Of a stretch of DNA of 64,000 nucleotides, positions 62,142 to 64,000 are shown in pieces. Each line of letters opens with the position of its first letter. Position 1 is the stretch's first letter. Below the pieces are notes generated by a model, which had not been told where the DNA came from, did not search any database, and saw only the letters and a program-made list of their open reading frames with translations. The position numbers and the translations under genes were made by a program. Source of the stretch: Ktedonobacter sp. SOSP1-85 (GTDB taxonomy: Bacteria; Chloroflexota; Ktedonobacteria; Ktedonobacterales; Ktedonobacteraceae); the NCBI RefSeq assembly GCF_016587415.1, contig NZ_BNJI01000002.1, positions 2,215,272 to 2,279,271 of the forward strand, written 5' to 3'.

Positions 62142-62540
62142 ATGAGAGAACAACATACGAAGCATGCCACATATAAAATAGCATACCATTTTGTATGGTG
62201 TCCCAAGTATCGCAAGACTATTCTGGTGGGGAATATCGCCACGTTTATTGAGGAAGAAATCAGGCGATTATGTGAGGCGAATACTTGGGAGATCGGCGCA
62301 CTCAATGTACAGGAAGACCACGTTCACCTCTTTTTGAGTGCGCCACCCGCTATTGCGCCCTCTCTCATTGTTAATACCCTCAAAGGGATTACTGCGAGAC
62401 AAGTCTTTAAGCAGCATCCCGAAGTCAAAAAACAACTGTGGGGTGGGAATTTCTGGTCTCGCAGTTACTACGTTGGCATCGTCGGAGACATGACCGAGGA
62501 AACCGTCAAAAAATATATCGAGTTGGGACAAGGGACATGA
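62142..62540 (+). CDS. tnpA: TnpA, IS200 type Y1 transposase
   Basis: 132 residues. HUH motif H60-V-H62 in QEDHVHLFLS, and the catalytic tyrosine is probably Y125 in VKKYIELG. It opens TKHATYKIAYHFVWCPKYRK, typical of IS200-type enzymes that move single-stranded DNA through terminal hairpins. The ATG at 62142 is chosen over an earlier one (62115) inside the palindrome. It overlaps tnpB by 4 bp. Confidence 0.94.
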   Translation: MREQHTKHATYKIAYHFVWCPKYRKTILVGNIATFIEEEIRRLCEANTWEIGALNVQEDHVHLFLSAPPAIAPSLIVNTLKGITARQVFKQHPEVKKQLWGGNFWSRSYYVGIVGDMTEETVKKYIELGQGT

Positions 62541-63757
62541 GAAAAACGTACAAGTACCGTTTAGCTCCCAATAAGACGGTGGAGAACAAACTCCATTGGG
62601 TTCTGGCACGTTGTCGAGAACTCTACAATGCGGGTCTTTCCGAGAGGAAGGATGCTTACCGTATGGTGGGCAAATCGATCACCTACTATGATCAACAAAA
62701 TGTCCTTCCAGAGATCAAGGCAAAGATCAGAGAAGAGTATCAGGATATCGCTGCTCATGTCCTGCAAGATGTGTTAAAACGACTGGACAAGGCATTTCAA
62801 CGGTTTTTTGATCGCTGTGCCAAAGGCCAGAAACCAGGATACCCGCGTTTTCAGGGTCGTAACCGCTATAACTCGTTTACCTACCCGGACGGCGCTGGCT
62901 GGAAATTGGATCAACAAACACGCCCGCCTGATAAGAAGGGCATGGTCAGAGTCAATCTGAAATTGACGAAGATTGGAACAGTGAAACTGCACCTGCATCG
63001 AGACATGATAGGCAAAGTCAAAACCTTGACCATCAAGCGCGAGGGAGAGCATTGGTATGCCTGTTTTAGCTGCGAAGTGGACAAGCCGGAAGCCTTGCCT
63101 AGCAGCTATGAGGATGTAGGGATAGACCTGGGTGTGACTCACTTTGCCGCCTTGTCCAATGGTGAATTCCTTGAGAACCCGCGCCATTATCGGAGAGCAG
63201 AGAACAAGCTCAAGAAGCTACAAGAGTCCTTGTCTCGCAAGAAGCGCGGCAGTCATCGCAGAGCGAAGGCAGTGAAGCGCGTGGCAAAGGCCCATCGTAA
63301 GGTCCGCAATCAGCGTGCCGACTTCGCTCACAAAGCCTCAAGAAAGCTCGTCAATCGCTATCAAGTGATCGTGCTTGAGGATCTCACCATGGCCAATCTG
63401 GTGAAACAGCCCAAGCCGAAGCAGGACGAAGAGACAGGACAGTATTTGCCTAATGGGGCGGCAGCCAAAGCGGGATTAAACAAATCAATAGCCGACGCTG
63501 GTTGGAGTCAATTTGTGGGAATGTGTACGTACAAGGCAGCATGGGCCGGGCGTACTCTCGTACAAGTTGATCCTAAGTACACCAGCCAGATTTGCCCGAA
63601 TTGCGGGAATGTACGCAAGAAGACGTTAGAAGAGCGGTGGCATTCTTGTACGTGTGGGTGTGAACTGGATCGGGATACGGCCTCAGCGAAGGTCATCCTC
63701 GGTATCGGACGAAAACAGCTTTCGGTCGGGACGCGGCCAACGCGGGCAACTGCGTAG
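62537..63757 (+). CDS. tnpB: TnpB of the IS200/IS605 element
   Basis: 406 residues. RuvC residues: D197 in VGIDLGVTHFA, E281 in VIVLEDL, D380 in LDRDTAS. Zinc ribbon: C-x2-C (ICPNCG) and C-x1-C (CTCGC). All catalytic residues are present. The start overlaps the tnpA stop (ATGA), so translation is coupled. It is the best match in the window to a complete, possibly active guide-RNA nuclease. Confidence 0.94.
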   Translation: MRKTYKYRLAPNKTVENKLHWVLARCRELYNAGLSERKDAYRMVGKSITYYDQQNVLPEIKAKIREEYQDIAAHVLQDVLKRLDKAFQRFFDRCAKGQKPGYPRFQGRNRYNSFTYPDGAGWKLDQQTRPPDKKGMVRVNLKLTKIGTVKLHLHRDMIGKVKTLTIKREGEHWYACFSCEVDKPEALPSSYEDVGIDLGVTHFAALSNGEFLENPRHYRRAENKLKKLQESLSRKKRGSHRRAKAVKRVAKAHRKVRNQRADFAHKASRKLVNRYQVIVLEDLTMANLVKQPKPKQDEETGQYLPNGAAAKAGLNKSIADAGWSQFVGMCTYKAAWAGRTLVQVDPKYTSQICPNCGNVRKKTLEERWHSCTCGCELDRDTASAKVILGIGRKQLSVGTRPTRATA

Positions 63758-63790
63758 AAGCCTCTCCATTCTATGGGGAGGTACGTTCAC

Positions 63791-63877
63791 GTAGTTGATG
63801 AGTCTTGGGAGGAGCAGGAAGACCCTGACCTCGACGCCTATTTGCGGGATCCCAAAGGCTTTAAAAGGAAAGCATAG
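63791..63877 (+). pseudogene. 3' part of the IS-split small gene
   Basis: 28 codons, VVDESWEEQEDPDLDAYLRD then PKGFKRKA and stop, without any start. The frame matches the continuation of 61740-62042 after removal of the element. Confidence 0.75.
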
Positions 63878-64000
63878 ATTATGCCTGGCCCTACTTCTGG
63901 GGGAGGATTTCATAGTTTTGCTGGCGAGTGGTCGAAAGGGGATGGTAGGTGCTGAAATTGGAGGCTATTCGCTCAGGAAACCAGAGGAGGCTAAGCGTGA
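63878..64000. other. Window end
   Basis: An ATG at 63942 with AAAGGGG upstream opens a frame that runs to the window edge. It is too short to judge. Confidence 0.3.

Larger units (their letters stand above)
62043..63790 (+). mobile_element. IS200/IS605-family element with tnpA and tnpB
   Basis: The boundaries are inferred from the interrupted gene: left flank ...TTTTGAA at 62042, right flank GTAGTTGATGAG from 63791. The left end has a compound stem GGGCCGCC...GGCGGCCC (about 62046-62092), and the right end has CCTCTCC-(6)-GGGGAGG (63762-63782). tnpA and tnpB overlap by four bases (ATGA). Both open frames look intact, so the element may be active. Confidence 0.8.

Noticed and set aside
63942..64000. 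Start of a further gene at the window edge
   Set aside because: Only 19 codons are visible; a ribosome-like site alone is not enough.

Overview
The window looks like a chromosomal segment of a Ktedonobacteria-type Chloroflexota bacterium. This is inferred from content rather than from a marker gene: XRE/NB-ARC/TPR regulators, a MalT-like LuxR ATPase, DUF4386 and DinB_2 proteins, many TnpB-type elements, an unlinked 5S rRNA gene and scattered secondary-metabolism genes. No 16S/23S rRNA, tRNA or CRISPR array was seen.

Layout. 1-1.6 kb: 3' part of an NB-ARC/TPR gene. 1.8-6.3 kb: accessory genes of a non-ribosomal peptide pathway (MbtH, two unknown small proteins, cytochrome P450, type II thioesterase, SbnA-like diaminopropionate enzyme) without any synthetase, interspersed with duplicated gene scraps. 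6.7-17 kb: single genes (erythromycin-esterase family, MalT-like regulator, DUF4386, DinB_2, a 5'-truncated LysE exporter, aldo/keto reductase). 17.7-21.7 kb: histidine kinase, a TnpB gene without zinc finger, metallophosphoesterase. 21.4-30.5 kb: L-rhamnose catabolic operon (rhaI, aldolase/dehydrogenase fusion, rhaB) and its probable LacI regulator, sharing two palindromes. 31.6-38.3 kb: a compact RiPP locus: B12-type radical SAM protein, three near-identical precursor peptides, M16 protease, winged-helix regulator, MFS exporter. 38.7-43.6 kb: TPR scrap, complete XRE-NB-ARC-TPR protein, small membrane proteins, esterase. 43.8 kb: stand-alone 5S rRNA with its own promoter and terminator. 44.2-47.6 kb (minus): ECF sigma factor, membrane protein and ABC transporter operon. 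48.2-50.0 kb: TnpB-only insertion sequence cutting an alpha/beta hydrolase. 50.3-56.3 kb: phosphotransferase, a second ABC system and a two-component system. 56.4-59.8 kb: VOC protein, deazaflavin-type reductase, DNA polymerase IV, M20 deacylase. 60.2-64 kb: predicted pseudokinase and an IS200/IS605 element that splits a small gene.

The most unusual part is the RiPP locus. The precursors have an approximately 50-residue leader and a short Gly/His/Val-rich C-terminus, and they sit in tandem units that also carry decayed copies of the radical SAM gene's 3' end. This shows how the precursor array was amplified. The second theme is patchwork: fragments of the metallophosphoesterase and rhamnulokinase genes at 20-23 kb recur at 4.2 and 6.3 kb around the orphan NRPS-accessory genes.
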